The notes under the pieces are model-generated. The model did no database searches. It saw only the letters and a list, made by a program, of their open reading frames with translations, and was not told the origin of the DNA. From Triatoma infestans (lineage: Eukaryota > Arthropoda > Insecta > Hemiptera > Reduviidae), in NCBI GenBank assembly GCA_011037195.1, contig JAAEAF010002769.1, positions 81,106 to 145,105 of the forward strand: a stretch of DNA of 64,000 nt. The letters are read 5' to 3'. The position numbers were made by a program, and so were the translations under genes. Positions 31,729-42,612 of this stretch are shown piece by piece. Every line of letters begins with the position of its first letter. The first letter of the stretch is position 1.

Positions 31729-31816
31729 CCGCTAGGAAGCGCTGGCGGCGCGCTCTAGCTCTTTCGAGAATAATCGAGAACCTTCCAGATCCTTCACTGC
31801 TATAAAAGGTAAACAA
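31729..31816 (+). repeat. Internal LTR fragment inserted in gag
   Basis: 88 bp are identical to 30258-30345 of the 5' LTR, including its TATA box, and less similar to the 3' LTR. It sits between the capsid part and a CFNCG zinc-knuckle half at about 31829. Read in gag frame it brings a stop before the knuckle. Flanking bases share a few nucleotides with the LTR borders. Confidence 0.93.
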
Positions 31817-31824
31817 GTCCTTAA

Positions 31825-31925
31825 AATGCTTTAACTGCGGAATTCGGACATTTTAAGAGAGAGTGCAAACGCCCTCCTAGCAAGAAACAGCAAAAGGACA
31901 AAGATAATCAGGAAAACTACGAGTA
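31825..31925 (+). pseudogene. Gypsy nucleocapsid zinc-knuckle remnant
   Basis: Reads C-F-N-C-G, then a frameshift, then gttttaagagagagtgc, corresponding to the F-x-R-x-C half of a CCHC knuckle. A basic Lys/Gln tail ends at tag. A single-base loss after ggaattcgg probably breaks it. Confidence 0.6.
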
Positions 31926-31984
31926 GCCGGCTTTGAGGCTCGTCTCTCTTATGCCCCAGCACAGTTAAATGTTTCACGGCTGAA

Positions 31985-32643
31985 ATGCGACGAAATGGCC
32001 TACTACTGGAAGGGAAGGTTGCGGGTAAAGCCTGCCAGATGGTCGTAGACACTGGAGCCACCCACACTATCGTCAAGAAAGGTTTCCTACCAAAGTGGAA
32101 TTTAAGAAGTCCCTCGAGAGGTTATCTAATCGTGACGGCCAATGGAGAGAGCATGGATGTCATAGGAGAAACCCAGGTCACCATCGAGGTGGGTAGTAGA
32201 AGATCCTTCATCATGTTTTCTGCGGCGGATATTGAGGATCCAGTCATACTGGGGATGGATTTTATGGAGGCCCATAAAGTCGTCCTGAATTTTGATGAGA
32301 GGTCTATGCGAATAGGGAACGAGGAGGCCGTTCTAAAGATGTGTAAAGAAGACGACGGAGTGTTAAGGCAAGTGATGTTTTCGGAAGACCTTATCCTACC
32401 GCCACTTAGCGAAGTTAAGCTGCCGTCGCATTGGAGGAAAAAACAGGAGGGTTACTGGGCTTATTAGAGCCCGGCTTTGCAACTCGACAACGGCATTCTC
32501 GTAGGACGGACGCTTATCTCAGCTAAAACTAATAAAATACCGGCTAGAATTTTGAACACTAAGGATTTCGTCCAAAAGCTGAAGAAGAGAACGATCATAG
32601 GCAGGTGTGAAGAGGCCAAGATGATAACCGGTTCTGAGACTGT
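31985..32643 (+). pseudogene. Gypsy protease and linker to RT
   Basis: The aspartic protease signature VDTGATHT is near residue 21, with an ILGMDF second motif near residue 87. This is the retropepsin layout. An in-frame TAG at 32465 interrupts the linker, after which the same frame continues (LDNGILVGRTL) to the 558-bp insertion at 32644. The protease would cut the Gag-Pol product if intact. Confidence 0.85.
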
Positions 32644-33201
32644 ATATCAGTATATATATTTATTTGCTTTTGGGGAGATCCCCATACAAAAGAGTCAGGC
32701 TACATTTCAGCATATTACATAAGATCTTAAATTAATAATTATAAATAAAGAGAGAGTGAAGGTAGAATAGCATCAGTTCTATTATAAATAACTAAAAGTT
32801 AATAGCTAATAGCATAACAAAAACTACAACCCTGAAATTTAAAATAAATAAATAAAGCTAGAAGTTATAAAAATAAAAGAAAATACAAAAATGAACGAAA
32901 AGTTTCTAATTTCTGACAATATAAGTAAATGAGGATAATAAGTAAGATAAGAAATTAGAAAATGATGAGAAGCATTATAAAAGGTGCAACATAATTATAA
33001 AAAGGTGTATCAAAATGGAATAAAAAATAAAAAATAAAAAATAAATAAAAAGCAACTTGCATGAGAAGGCGAAAGGGGAAGTCAGCTACTTTGTAGTTAT
33101 AAGTTTAACAGTAAATATTAATAATTATACGTACATTAATAACAATTTTGAAAGAATATATTCTAATTTAAGTATCACGTTCAATTATAACAGAGTAAGA
33201 T
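32644..33201 (-). mobile_element. 558-bp AT-rich insertion in pol, LINE 3'-end-like on minus strand
   Basis: A 9-bp duplication tgagactgt flanks it at 32635-32643 and 33202-33210. Excision leaves pol in frame across the junction. The insert is far more AT-rich than the element. On the minus strand it ends with a GC hairpin (ggggatctcccc) and an aaataaatatata tail, as in 5'-truncated non-LTR retrotransposons. No coding is visible. Confidence 0.85.
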
Positions 33202-34266
33202 TGAGACTGTCAGAGCAGATCTAGCTGAGAGGCAACCGGCACCAAAATCCAGAGCAATGAACGAGTTCATAAAGAGTGCAGTTGCCAATTGGAAACCTGA
33301 GGACAGGAAACCGGCCGAAGAGCTGCTATGGAAGTTCCAACATGTGTTTTCTTGCAGCGCCAAAGATCTTGGAAGGACGCAGACGGTGCAACACCGAATC
33401 AATACGGGCGATCATCCACCCATCAAGCAACCACCGCGAAGGTTTCCTCTGGCCAAACACAGGAAGTTGACCAGATGTTAGACGAAGAAGACACAAGGCG
33501 TTATCCAACACCAGCAGCCCTTGGGCTTCCCCCATTGTTTTGGTCAAGAAGAAGGACGGATCGACAAGATTTTGTATTGACTACCGCAAGCTTAATGACA
33601 TCACGAAGAAGGACAGCTACCCGTTGCTACGAATAGAAGACACTTAGCGGAGGCCAACTGGTTCTTGACTTTGGACTTAGAGAGCGGGTACTGGAAAGTG
33701 GAGGTACATCTAGAGGATCGCGAGAAGACAGCTTTTTCCATAGGTACAGGACTGTGGCAATTCAACGTGATGCCATTCGGACTCTGCTTTGCTTCGGTTA
33801 CTTTCGAGAGGCTGATGGAGACAACTCTGAGAGGGTTGCATTGGCGGAACTGTCTGATTTACCTAGACGACTTTGTCATCTTTAGCAAGACCTTGAAGGA
33901 ACACCTCAGGCATTTAGAAGAGGTCTTGGAAAAATTGTCCGGAGTTGGCTTGAAGCTTAGCCTGGAAGTGAAAGGAAGACTGTTTGGCAAGGAAGTGAAA
34001 TACTTGGGACATATTGTTGCCGCAGAAGGAGTGAAGACCGACCCTGAGAAGATTGAAGCCGTGTGTGCCTGGCCAGTCCCGAAAGATAAGCGTTTTTCAG
34101 AAGTTTTCTGGGGCTGTGTATATACTACAGGAGATTTGTCCACGGATTTGCAGACATAGCCAGGCCACTACATCAGCTGACTGAAAATGAGCAACCTTTT
34201 GAATGGACACCTAAATGCCAAGAAGCCTTCGAACGACTCAAGAAAGCCTTATCGACGTCCCCAATC
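33202..34266 (+). pseudogene. Gypsy reverse transcriptase (broken)
   Basis: Connection region and fingers are split over three frames (33257-33480, 33540-33640, 33665-34159). Visible motifs: [16 protein letters not shown] palm start, LDLESGYW, FSIGTGLWQFNVMPFGL, and the catalytic YLDD (about 33862). Shifts near 33470, 33640 and 34090 and stops inactivate it. The order and motifs are those of Gypsy RT. Confidence 0.9.
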
Positions 34267-34956
34267 TTGACATACCCGAGGGCTGGTTGCAAATTCATAG
34301 TAGACACAGATGCCAGCGCAGTTGGAATAGGGGGTGTACTTTCCCATGTACAGGATGGCGAAGAACGAGTCATTGCGTACTTCTCTAAAACTCTCTCTAA
34401 GGCTGAAAAGAATGACTTTATCACTAGGAAAGAGCTTCTGGCAATCGTGAAGACACTGGAACATTTCCATAAATACTTGTATGGACAGCCCTTCCTATTG
34501 CGGACAGACCATGCTTCACTGACTTGGCTCTTAAATTTCAAGAACCCGGAAGGACAAGTAGCTCGCTGGATAGAGAGATTGCAGGAATACCAATTCCACC
34601 GGAAGGGAAGACTCCATGGTAATGCTGACGCTCTTTCAAGACGGCCTTGCAATACGGATTGCAAGCACTGTAGCAAGATAGAACTGAAGGAGCAGGGACA
34701 ATGCAAAAGAACCACGGTCTTACCACTAGAAGAATGGAGCCCTGAAGTGATTAGGGAAGAACAACTTAAAGATGAGGACATCGGACCAGTGCTCAAGTTT
34801 AAAGAAGATGGGTCAAGACCGGACTGGAAAGACATTGCACCTAGCAGTCGGGATGTGAAATGCTACTGCGCGCAATGGGATTCGCTTACCGTTAAAGATG
34901 GCGTATTGCTACGGATCTGGGAAAGCGCAGATGGCAAAGACAAAGGAATCAGGTAA
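34267..34956 (+). pseudogene. Gypsy RNase H and following linker
   Basis: One open frame of 229 codons carries the RNase H residues in DTDAS (D1), RKELLA (E), RTDHAS (D) and GNADALS (D), in the order of the family. It extends into the linker before integrase. This is the longest intact part of pol. Confidence 0.92.
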
Positions 34957-35624
34957 TTCTACCTGCATCGAAGAGGGAAGAAGTGTTAGCGGAAGTGCAC
35001 GGAGGCATTACTGGCGGCCATTTCGGAGTAAAGAAGACATTGGAAAAGTTGAGGCAGCGGTTCTATTGGGTAGGCTACCACCAGGATGTTGAAGATTGGT
35101 GCCGGCGATGCACGGAATGTGTAGCGAGCAAAGGACCCAGAAGTAGAACCCGTGGCGCTATGAGGCAGTACAATGTTGGAGCACCGTTCGAAAGAATAGC
35201 TATCGATATAGCCGGCCCGTTCCCAAAATCTAAAAGGGGAAATCGCTATATACTAGTTGCGGCGGACTACTTTAGCAAGTGGACGGAGGCGTATGCTTTG
35301 CCAACCCAGGACGCATCAGCTGTGGCCGAAGCTCTAGTGAATAACAGCCGTTTCGGGATTCCGCTGGAATTACATTCCGATCAAGGTAGAAACTTTGAGT
35401 CACAGGTGTTCAAGGCGGTCTGCGGGATTCTTGGCATCAGGAAGACGAGGACAACGCCGCTTCACCCTCAGTCTGACGGCATGGTGGAGCGATTTATCAA
35501 GACTCTAGGAAGCCATTTAAGGATTTTGGTGAATGAACGCCAGGACGACTGGGACGAACACTATACCTCTAATAATGATGGCGTACCGTTCGGCTGTCCA
35601 CGAGACCATGGGCCGCACACCTAG
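34957..35624 (+). pseudogene. Gypsy integrase, zinc-binding and catalytic core
   Basis: HHCC zinc region (H-x3-7-H then CRRCTEC) is at the start, then the DDE core: D in AIDIAGPF, D in HSDQGRNF, E in DGMVERF. Key residues are all present. A frame change near 34950 separates it from RNase H, and the end breaks at about 35600 within the post-core region. Confidence 0.92.
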
Positions 35625-35632
35625 CCAGCGTT

Positions 35633-36052
35633 GTGCTTGGAAGAGAACTTCGGCTACCCAGTGACCTTTTATTTGGCAGTCCAGAAGAGGAGGAAACGGA
35701 CGTGGACAACTATGCAGAAGAGCTTCGCCGCAGATTGAGGACCATCCATGGAAAGGTGCGCGACAAGATGGTGTTAGAAAGTGACCGGATGAAAACGCGG
35801 TACGATCTACGGGTCAGCGGAAGGACCTTCCAGGAAGGCGAGAAGGTATGGCTGTATAATCCGGTACGGAAGAAGGGAAGGTCCCCAAAGCTTCAAAACG
35901 ATTGGGAAGGACCTCACACAATCATCTCAAGGCTCAACGACCTGGTGTACCGAATCCAACGGACGCCCAGATCCAAAATGAAGGTCGTACATCTGGATCG
36001 GTTACTGCCTTACGTCACCAGCGATGTTTCTGTTCAGGACGAACAGATCTGA
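35633..36052 (+). pseudogene. Gypsy integrase C-terminal domain (GPY/F-like)
   Basis: The frame of 139 codons has a helix with Arg/Glu repeats, then KVWLYNPVRKKG, WEGPHTIISR and VVHLDRLLPY, the GPY/F-type module that follows the integrase core in many Gypsy elements. It ends with TGA 12 bp before the 3' LTR. No chromodomain is seen. Confidence 0.88.
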
Positions 36053-36063
36053 GAGGGGAGCAG
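36050..36063 (+). promoter_or_regulatory. Polypurine tract
   Basis: tgagaggggagcag directly precedes the 3' LTR and would prime plus-strand synthesis. Confidence 0.85.
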
Positions 36064-36474
36064 TGTAACGCAGCCACTCGTGCCATCTAGGAAAGAAAGC
36101 AGGTACCTCAAGTTCTCCTAGTGGCCGCTAGGAAGCGCTGGCAGCGCGTTCTAGCTCTTTCTAGAATAATCGAGAACCTTCCAGACCCTTCTCCACTGCT
36201 ATAAAAGGTGAACAACAGCTGAAGTCGAGTTGAGTTTAAAGAGTGTCTTGTTACAAACGAAGTGTTCGTTAGTGAATAGTGTATAAAAAGTGAACTAAGT
36301 GAACTTTGGTTGGTTTAAACTGTGTATTAATTATTATTATTAAGTGTTGCATTTGTAATTTATTGTGTTAAACAATAAATTGGTGTTTTTCTTATTAAAG
36401 TTTAGAGTGTTTTATCTAAACGAACCCACTTAGAAACTAGTTGCAGTTGCTAGTTCAGAAGGAAAAACGTTACA
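36064..36474 (+). repeat. 3' LTR of the Gypsy element
   Basis: 411 bp, TGTAACG...CGTTACA, with TATA box (36200-36206) and AATAAA (36374-36379). It has an extra tcc-like and att unit compared with the 5' LTR. Confidence 0.92.
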
Positions 36475-37639
36475 ATATTATCCGTGATATATTATATATA
36501 TATATATAAAATATTTAATAGGCAATTGCCTGTATGTATGAATAAATAAATAAATTATACACTACCTACCTATATAATATATTGGATATATTATATCCTT
36601 CCGCTGGTTAAAGTTTGAAAAATAAATTGTAATATTAGACACTTTTGTATACAGAAGGAAGCTCTATTGTATCAGGGGTCTCTTACTAACACATATTACT
36701 ATGTTTAATTTAGATTATTTTCAAAGGGACTCCCCCTTTGGAAAACGCTCTTTAGAAACCCCTGCAATTTTTTAAAACAAGTTTCAAAAGTGATAGGTTT
36801 ATTATACCTATGTAGTTAAGCATTGCAAGTTTAAAAAAAAATCGTTCCCGTCATTTTGGAAAATGATAGAAACCTATTCTGTAAAGTCGCCGGTATTCAG
36901 AATAGATTTAACCGGTTTTCTTCAACTTAGGTTTCTATTTTTCTGGATTTTTTTATTTCTATTTTAATGGACCTTGAAAGGTGGAAGAAAGCACACATTG
37001 CTTTCAAGTCACACTGAAAAAATGTTATAAATAATATTGAAAGTCAGTTATTGTATGTGTACTTTAACATGCATATGAGTGAAAATCGTTTTGGAACCTT
37101 CTCGAGTAAGTCGCGTAAAATTAAATATTTAATAAAATTGACACGATTGCGAAAAGTGAGAAAAAGTAAACAATTGTAATTAATTCGTATTAAGAGCTGA
37201 ATATTTTGTAGAGTAACTCTAGGTTAGAGCTTTGGGGCCATGCTCCTCTTCTATGAATAGATGACAAGACCTGAGGGTGGGGACTTTGCTGAATATCAGT
37301 TCCAAGGTCCGGGACTGTTGGCTCGATAGCCAGCTAGAAGGAAGTTGGCAATCAGCCCTTTAGAACGCCATTGTCAAGGCGAATGCTCTTGTTTATTGTC
37401 TGAATTAAATGTAGACACTATCATTCTTTAGCAAACATCACACTTTAAGCAAATATTAAAGTCCAATCAAAAGGGGCCACAAGAGTCACTTATTTTCTTC
37501 TAAAGGGCCATTTCATTTTTTTTCATTTTTATTCATATATATTCACTCATTTTTTTTATTTTTATTTATGTTTTATTAAACTAATTATGGCATAAATAAT
37601 ATGAATCAAGTAGAAGTTAAAAAAAAAAAAACTTTCTAC
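36475..37639. other. AT-rich spacer with a HINE-like fragment on the minus strand
   Basis: At about 36730-36935, minus-strand blocks of the HINE-like family (aaccggttttctt, atcgttcccgtcattttgg) are recognisable. The rest, including a patch at 37210-37390, shows nothing assignable. Confidence 0.45.
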
Positions 37640-37972
37640 CCACCTCGGCTAGCTTAGACAATGGTCTAAGCGAAACCGACATTGGTGGGCACTCTACCTC
37701 TGGGGCGAGTCTACAACGTCCTCCATAAATAAAACAAAAAGATCGTCGGAAATGGTGAATTTAACGCAAGAGAAAATCAAGAACAGAAAACGAGGCAAAA
37801 GACACTTCTAATCACCTCACCTCCTTAACCCGTCAGAGATGTGCTCAACAATAAAGAGCAATTACAAGTCTACCTACAACTTCAAGTAATCCATTTTCCC
37901 AACGACAACAGCACCTAAACAGCACAACAACAACAACAACAACAACCACAACAACAGCAGCAACTACATTAC

Positions 37973-39068
37973 GTGTCAGATTTTGTGACACATAATAAAT
38001 TCAGCGTTCTACCAGAGGTCAGTGACTCGCTTAGCCCTGACCACAAACCGCCCCCCATATACATATATAAAATAAGTGACTTCATGTCATTAAACAATGA
38101 CCTCAAACAACTACTTCGGGCTGACAATTTCTCCTGCAAGGCAACTACAGCTAACATTTTAGTGACTACTCACACTATTGATTTTTTTATAGAGCTACCA
38201 TTCATTACCTAAGCGGCAAAAAAATTGAGTATCACACATACCAATTAAAAAAGGATAACGTGTTTAGAGTGGTTCTTCGCCATTTGCACCACTCATTCCA
38301 CCTCAGGAAATAAAAGAGGAAATACAGGCGAAAGGTTTCAACGTCAGAAATGTCACCAACATCCGACACCCTAAAGAAAAGACACCACTTCCTCTCTTCT
38401 ACGTAGATCTGGAACCAGATGCCAACAACAAAAATGTGTTTAACCTTACTAGGTTACTAAATACTATTGTTCGGGTAGAGGAACCATGCAAAACTAAAGA
38501 AATCGTCCAATGTAAGAGGTGCCAACAATACGGACATACTCGAGCGTACTGCCACATCTCTCCGAGATGTGTCAAGTGTGCAAGGCCACACCTTTGGGAC
38601 CAGTGCACCAAAAACAATAGACACACTCCACCTACCTGCGCAAACTGCTATGAAGAACATGCTTCCAACTTCCGCGGTTGCGAAGTTCACAAAGACTTAA
38701 AAAGAATTCGCTACGAAAGAGAATTAGCCAGAGGTCAATCAAAAACTAAAGCGCAGCGTCCGCAAATCCCGCGCTCCCACCGGGATTTTCCCGCGCTCCC
38801 ACCACCTATTCGCCGTAAACAACCACTACAACTTCCACCAGCACCATCACAACAACAACAGCAACAACAACCACGGCAACAGCAGCAGCGTTACAACCTA
38901 CCGTCCGGGACGGGTCCTTCCTACTCAGAAATCGCGAGGTCATACCCTTCCCATCCTCCTCCAACGTCTTCTCATCCAGATATAACAGGCGTTCTAAATT
39001 CCTTCTTTCAAAGGTTTGAATCACTCCTTACTCCTCTAGTTAATCTGCTAAACACCCTAATTACCTAA
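37973..39068 (+). pseudogene. LINE ORF1 (gag-like, CCHC knuckles)
   Basis: The N-terminal part (NKFSVLPEV, KPPPIYI) runs to about 38210, is frame-shifted, and resumes from about 38436. The C-terminal part has C-KRCQQYGHTRAYC, CVKCARPHLWDQC and CANCYEEHASNFRGC, the three knuckles of Jockey-type ORF1, followed by a Pro/Gln-rich tail ending PLVNLLNTLIT. It would bind its own RNA. Broken by at least one shift and stops around 38215-38400. Confidence 0.85.
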
Positions 39069-39099
39069 CTCCTTCCTCGCCTTAACCCATTCGTCATTA

Positions 39100-39770
39100 A
39101 CCATCCTACTTTGGAACGCTAACGGTTTAACTTTCCATAGAGACGAACTTGACACTTTACTTCAAGACAAACGTATCGACATAGCGCTACTTACTGAAAC
39201 ACACTTCACTAGCAGATCACATTTCTACATCACAGACCATCAAACATACAGGACTGATCACCCGGATGATACAGCCCATGGTGGCGCGGCAATCCTGGTT
39301 AGAAATTCTTCCTCCTATTTCCACTGACTATGTTCCATCCTCTGTAATTTCCCTATCAGCCCATCCGCATAACTTCAACCTCGCTGCTGTATATTGTCCC
39401 CCTAACAAAGCCATCTCACAAGAACAATTTACCTCCTTTTTCAATTCCCTTGGTCCTAGATTCCTCTCAGGTGGTGACTACAGCGCGAAGCACCAACAAT
39501 GGGAATGTGGCGTAACGAACCCTCGTGGTCGAACTGTACTCAATATCCTTCTTTCCAAAAATTACAGCACCGCATCACCTAACCAACCTACCTACTGGCC
39601 TACATCCCTTTCCAAACTTCCTGATATCCTTGATTTCTTCATAATGTCCCGGATATCACATTAGTATGAAATCTTAACTCTCACAGAACTCTCCTCAGAC
39701 CACAGCCCTGTCCTAATTACCCTTGACACTCATCCTATCCCAAAGAAGACAAAATAGACCTACACATTCA
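39100..39770 (+). pseudogene. LINE ORF2, endonuclease domain
   Basis: Reads LLWNANGL, LTETHF, DHPDDTAHGGAAIL, a shift, then AVYCPPN, GGDYSAKHQQWEC and, after a stop, SSDHSPV. These are the motifs of the APE-like endonuclease of Jockey LINEs, with the usual final SDH. It would nick the target DNA. Two or more breaks. Confidence 0.87.
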
Positions 39771-40233
39771 ACTTAAAACGGCAGACGTCGTAGACAATGC
39801 AGCACAATATCTCATTACACTAATACAAAATTCCATAAGACAATCGACATTAAACCATTCAACACGATATTATACTAACTCAACTAACGTCTCATTAGGT
39901 ATCCGAATACTTATCATGGATAAGGACGTGCTAGAGCCAAGTGGCAGCGCACCCGCTATCTTTCTGATAAACGAATTTACAACGTCTGACTTACCAACTT
40001 AAAACAGAACTGAAACACTTACAGAATGAACGCTTTCATGATTATTCATTATCATAACTACTGAAGACAAGTCACTCTGGATTGCCACAAAGAAAGTATT
40101 GTCCTATAAACCCATTCCAACACCTCTTTGCCGTAATGACAGCTCCTGGGGGCTTCATCAGATGAAGAAAAAGCCTCTTTGTTTTCTTCCTATTTATCCA
40201 CAGTCTTTACTCCTCATCAGAATATGACACCCT

Positions 40234-41000
40234 TTGTTTCATGATTCCATTCAGCTGGATCTCGATAATCCTCTTCCTCTTTCCCTACCCTCCAAACATT
40301 TTAGTCTTTCTGATGTCCAATTTATTATTCAACATCTTTCTCCAAAGAAAACACCTGGAAATGACTACATTACTTCAAAAATCCTCCGCTATCTTCCCAA
40401 AAACGCAATAGTCTTTCTAACTCTAATTTATAATGCTGTACTTAGAACCATCCATTTCCCGATCCTCTGGAAATTCTCCTTAATCCGTCCTATTCCGAAA
40501 CCTAATAAACTTCATCATCTTCCTACCTCGTACCGTCCCATAAGTTTGTTGCCTGTTCTTGGCAAAATCCTTGAAAAACTCCTTCTTAAACACATCCTCC
40601 CTATAATTGAATCCTCCAATATTATTCTAGATCACCAGTTTGGGTTCAGACGTCACCGTTCTACAGAGTATGGCACCCGGGTCTGCTCTGGAAACTTAAG
40701 GGCATCCTCCCGTTTACCTATTATCTTATCTTAAAGTCCTATTTAACAGACCGTTACTTCCAAGTTCAAGTCGGAACCTCAGTCTCTCCTATCCATAAAG
40801 CCGAAGCGGGCGTTCCGCAAGGCAGTATCCTTGGTCCCATCCTGTACAAAATATACACAGCAGATATCCCAACCCATCCAGAAACTGTTCTCCTCACCTA
40901 TGCAGATGACACCGCAATTCTATCCTCTCATAAAAATCCAGTAATAGCATAGAAATCTCCAAACTCATCTCATTTCCTTAGAAAAATGGTTCAAAAAATG
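40234..41000 (+). pseudogene. LINE ORF2, reverse transcriptase domain
   Basis: SPKKTPGNDYI, the PIPKPNK and YRPISLLPVLGKILEKLL motifs, then after a shift AGVPQGSILGPILY and the catalytic YADDTA near 40900. The block between domains (39780-40230) is decayed. This order and the motif forms are those of Jockey-clade RT. Confidence 0.9.
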
Positions 41001-41298
41001 GAATATCAAACTAAATGAAAATAAATCCCAAAATATTACATTCACCTTACGCCGCATCACTCTTGCACCAATCTATTACAATTTAATTCCTATCCCCACC
41101 CAGTAATGTCGTCCGCTACCTTGGATTGTTCATAGACAAAAGATTAAACTGGAACCCCCACACACGCAACAGACGCTATCGTATTGAAACGACTTCTGGA
41201 CAACAGATCTAAACTGTACCTAGACAATAAAAGACTGATATATACCTCAATATTAAAACCCATCTGGACGTACGGCATTGAGCTATAGGGGTTCAACC

Positions 41299-41812
41299 CC
41301 TATAAATTTTCTCATTGTTGGTGCTTCGCGCTGTAGTCACCACCTGAGAGGAATCTAGGACCAAGGGTATTGAAAGAGGAGGTAAATTGTTCTTGTGAGA
41401 TGGCTTTGTTAGGGGGACAATATACAGCTGCGAGGTTGAAGTTATGCGGATGGGCTGATAGGGAAATTACAGAGGCTGGAACGTAGTCAGTGGAAATAGG
41501 AGGGAGAACGTGGTGTTTCAGGGAATTTCTAACCAGGATTGCCGCACCACCATGGGCTGTATCATCCGGGTGATCAGTCCTGTATGTTTGATAGTCTGTG
41601 ATGTAGAAATGTGATCTGCTAGTGAAATGTGTTTCAGTAAGTAGCGCTATGTCGATACGTTTCTCGTGAAGTAAAGTGTCAAGTTCGTCTCTATGGAAAG
41701 TTAAACCGTTAGCGTTCCAAAGTAGGATGGTTTATGACGAATGGGTTAGGAGAATTATGGGTTAAGGCGAGGAAGGAGTTAGGTAATTAGGGTGTTTAGC
41801 AGATTAACTAGA
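41299..41812 (-). mobile_element. Inverted copy of the LINE's own ORF1 end/endonuclease region
   Basis: The minus strand of this ~510-bp block matches 39033-39510 of the same LINE almost base for base. ggggttcaac occurs at both edges (41289-41298 and 41813-41822), so it behaves like a 10-bp target duplication. The left junction forms a 21-bp palindrome. It separates the YGIEL segment from the LINE's C-terminal end. Confidence 0.88.
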
Positions 41813-42262
41813 GGGGTTCAACAAAACGTTCCAATTTCCATAGACTACAATCCCTTCAATCCAAAATCCTTCGTACCACCGTTAATGCTCCTTTCTATGT
41901 TTCCAATCTCACCATCCATAGATACCTTGAAATTCCTTTCGTCAATATAGTCGCCCGAACCCGATACAAAAAATTCCATCAATCCCTGCAAACCCATTCT
42001 AACCCATGCCACCTATCCTCCCGCACTCTATTCCCGATAACCCTCCCAGGCGTTTAAAACGCCAGTGGCCACGCGATTTCCTTTCTTCAAGCCATCTCTC
42101 TCATCAGAGCATTTAGCTCAGCTTATAGGGAGTGCTACCGGTGGGTAACTTCTCTCCTCGGAGAACGTGTGTGCGCGAGTTCATGTAGAGTGCAGTGCTA
42201 TCAGTGTTACTTACAGCGTAGAAAACGCTGTTGTAGCAATCAAAAAAAATAAAAAGAAAAGT
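41813..42262 (+). pseudogene. LINE ORF2 C-terminal end and A-rich tail
   Basis: Continues ORF2 after the inverted block with a region reading SLQSKILRTTVNAPFYVSN and HRYLEIPFV, typical of the Jockey C-terminus, then an unrelated GC-richer 3' end and aaaaaaaataaaaagaaaag. Interrupted by stops. Confidence 0.75.
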
Positions 42263-42537
42263 TTCTTAGCGGTTTTCTCTAAGATAGCTCCAATGATTTT
42301 CCTTAAACTTTGTACACTTAGATTGTGTACATTATAATTATGAATACATTACAGATTTAGACAATGCCTATCACTTTTGTTTGAAACATTTTTCTAGAAA
42401 AAGTGATTTTGGGATGTTCTCAGATCAGTGCTATGAGACAGTGCCGTCACAATCAGGTAATCTATATGCTTTATAAATCATCAAGTAAAAATGTCAAGTT
42501 TCAAGAAGATTTATCGGTAATAATTACAGTATGAGAA
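42262..42537 (+). repeat. HINE-like fragment (monomer part)
   Basis: ttttctctaagatagctcc, atcacttttgtttgaaacat and aagaaaaagtgattttggga are monomer blocks in plus orientation. It is cut on the left by the LINE tail and on the right by a SINE 3' end. Confidence 0.6.
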
Positions 42538-42606
42538 AATCCAGTGCACTGAGAAGTCTTCGGGCGCCAATGACCATAGACGTTAACGCGCCTTAAATTA
42601 AAAAAA
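42538..42606 (+). mobile_element. SINE S1 3' end
   Basis: gtgcactgagaagtcttcgg, gcgccaatgaccatagac and gcgccttaaattaaaaaaaa match the tail of the S1 copies at 60098 and 60927. The head is missing (5'-truncated). Confidence 0.8.
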
Positions 42607-42612
42607 ACAAAA

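Larger units (their letters stand above)
30197..36474 (+). mobile_element. Gypsy-class LTR retrotransposon, nearly complete but inactive
   Basis: Order: 5' LTR, tRNA-Leu primer site, gag, protease, RT, RNase H, integrase with a GPY/F-like tail, purine tract, 3' LTR. This order (RT before integrase) defines the Gypsy group; no env frame is visible. It is GC-richer than its surroundings. Possible 4-bp target duplication atat at 30193-30196 and 36475-36478, in AT-rich DNA and therefore weak. The frames are broken by stops and shifts in gag and pol, by an internal LTR fragment and by a 558-bp insertion in pol. The two LTRs differ by many substitutions and small indels, so the copy is old or recombinant. 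Confidence 0.93.
37640..42262 (+). mobile_element. Jockey-like LINE, near full length, broken
   Basis: A poly-A-flanked start (about 37620-37640), a CA-rich 5' leader, an ORF1 with three CCHC-type knuckles, an ORF2 with apurinic endonuclease and reverse transcriptase, and an A-rich tail (42237-42262). Both ORFs carry shifts and stops. A 500-bp inverted copy of its own endonuclease region is inserted at 41299. The left end is uncertain by some tens of bases. Confidence 0.88.

Noticed and set aside
34173..34835. 220-codon minus-strand frame opposite RNase H
   Set aside because: The plus strand carries all RNase H catalytic residues; the reverse frame is a shadow.
36475..36478. Firm 4-bp target duplication for the Gypsy element
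   Set aside because: atat on both sides is expected by chance in this TA-rich DNA, and the 5' LTR start is mutated; kept only as weak support.
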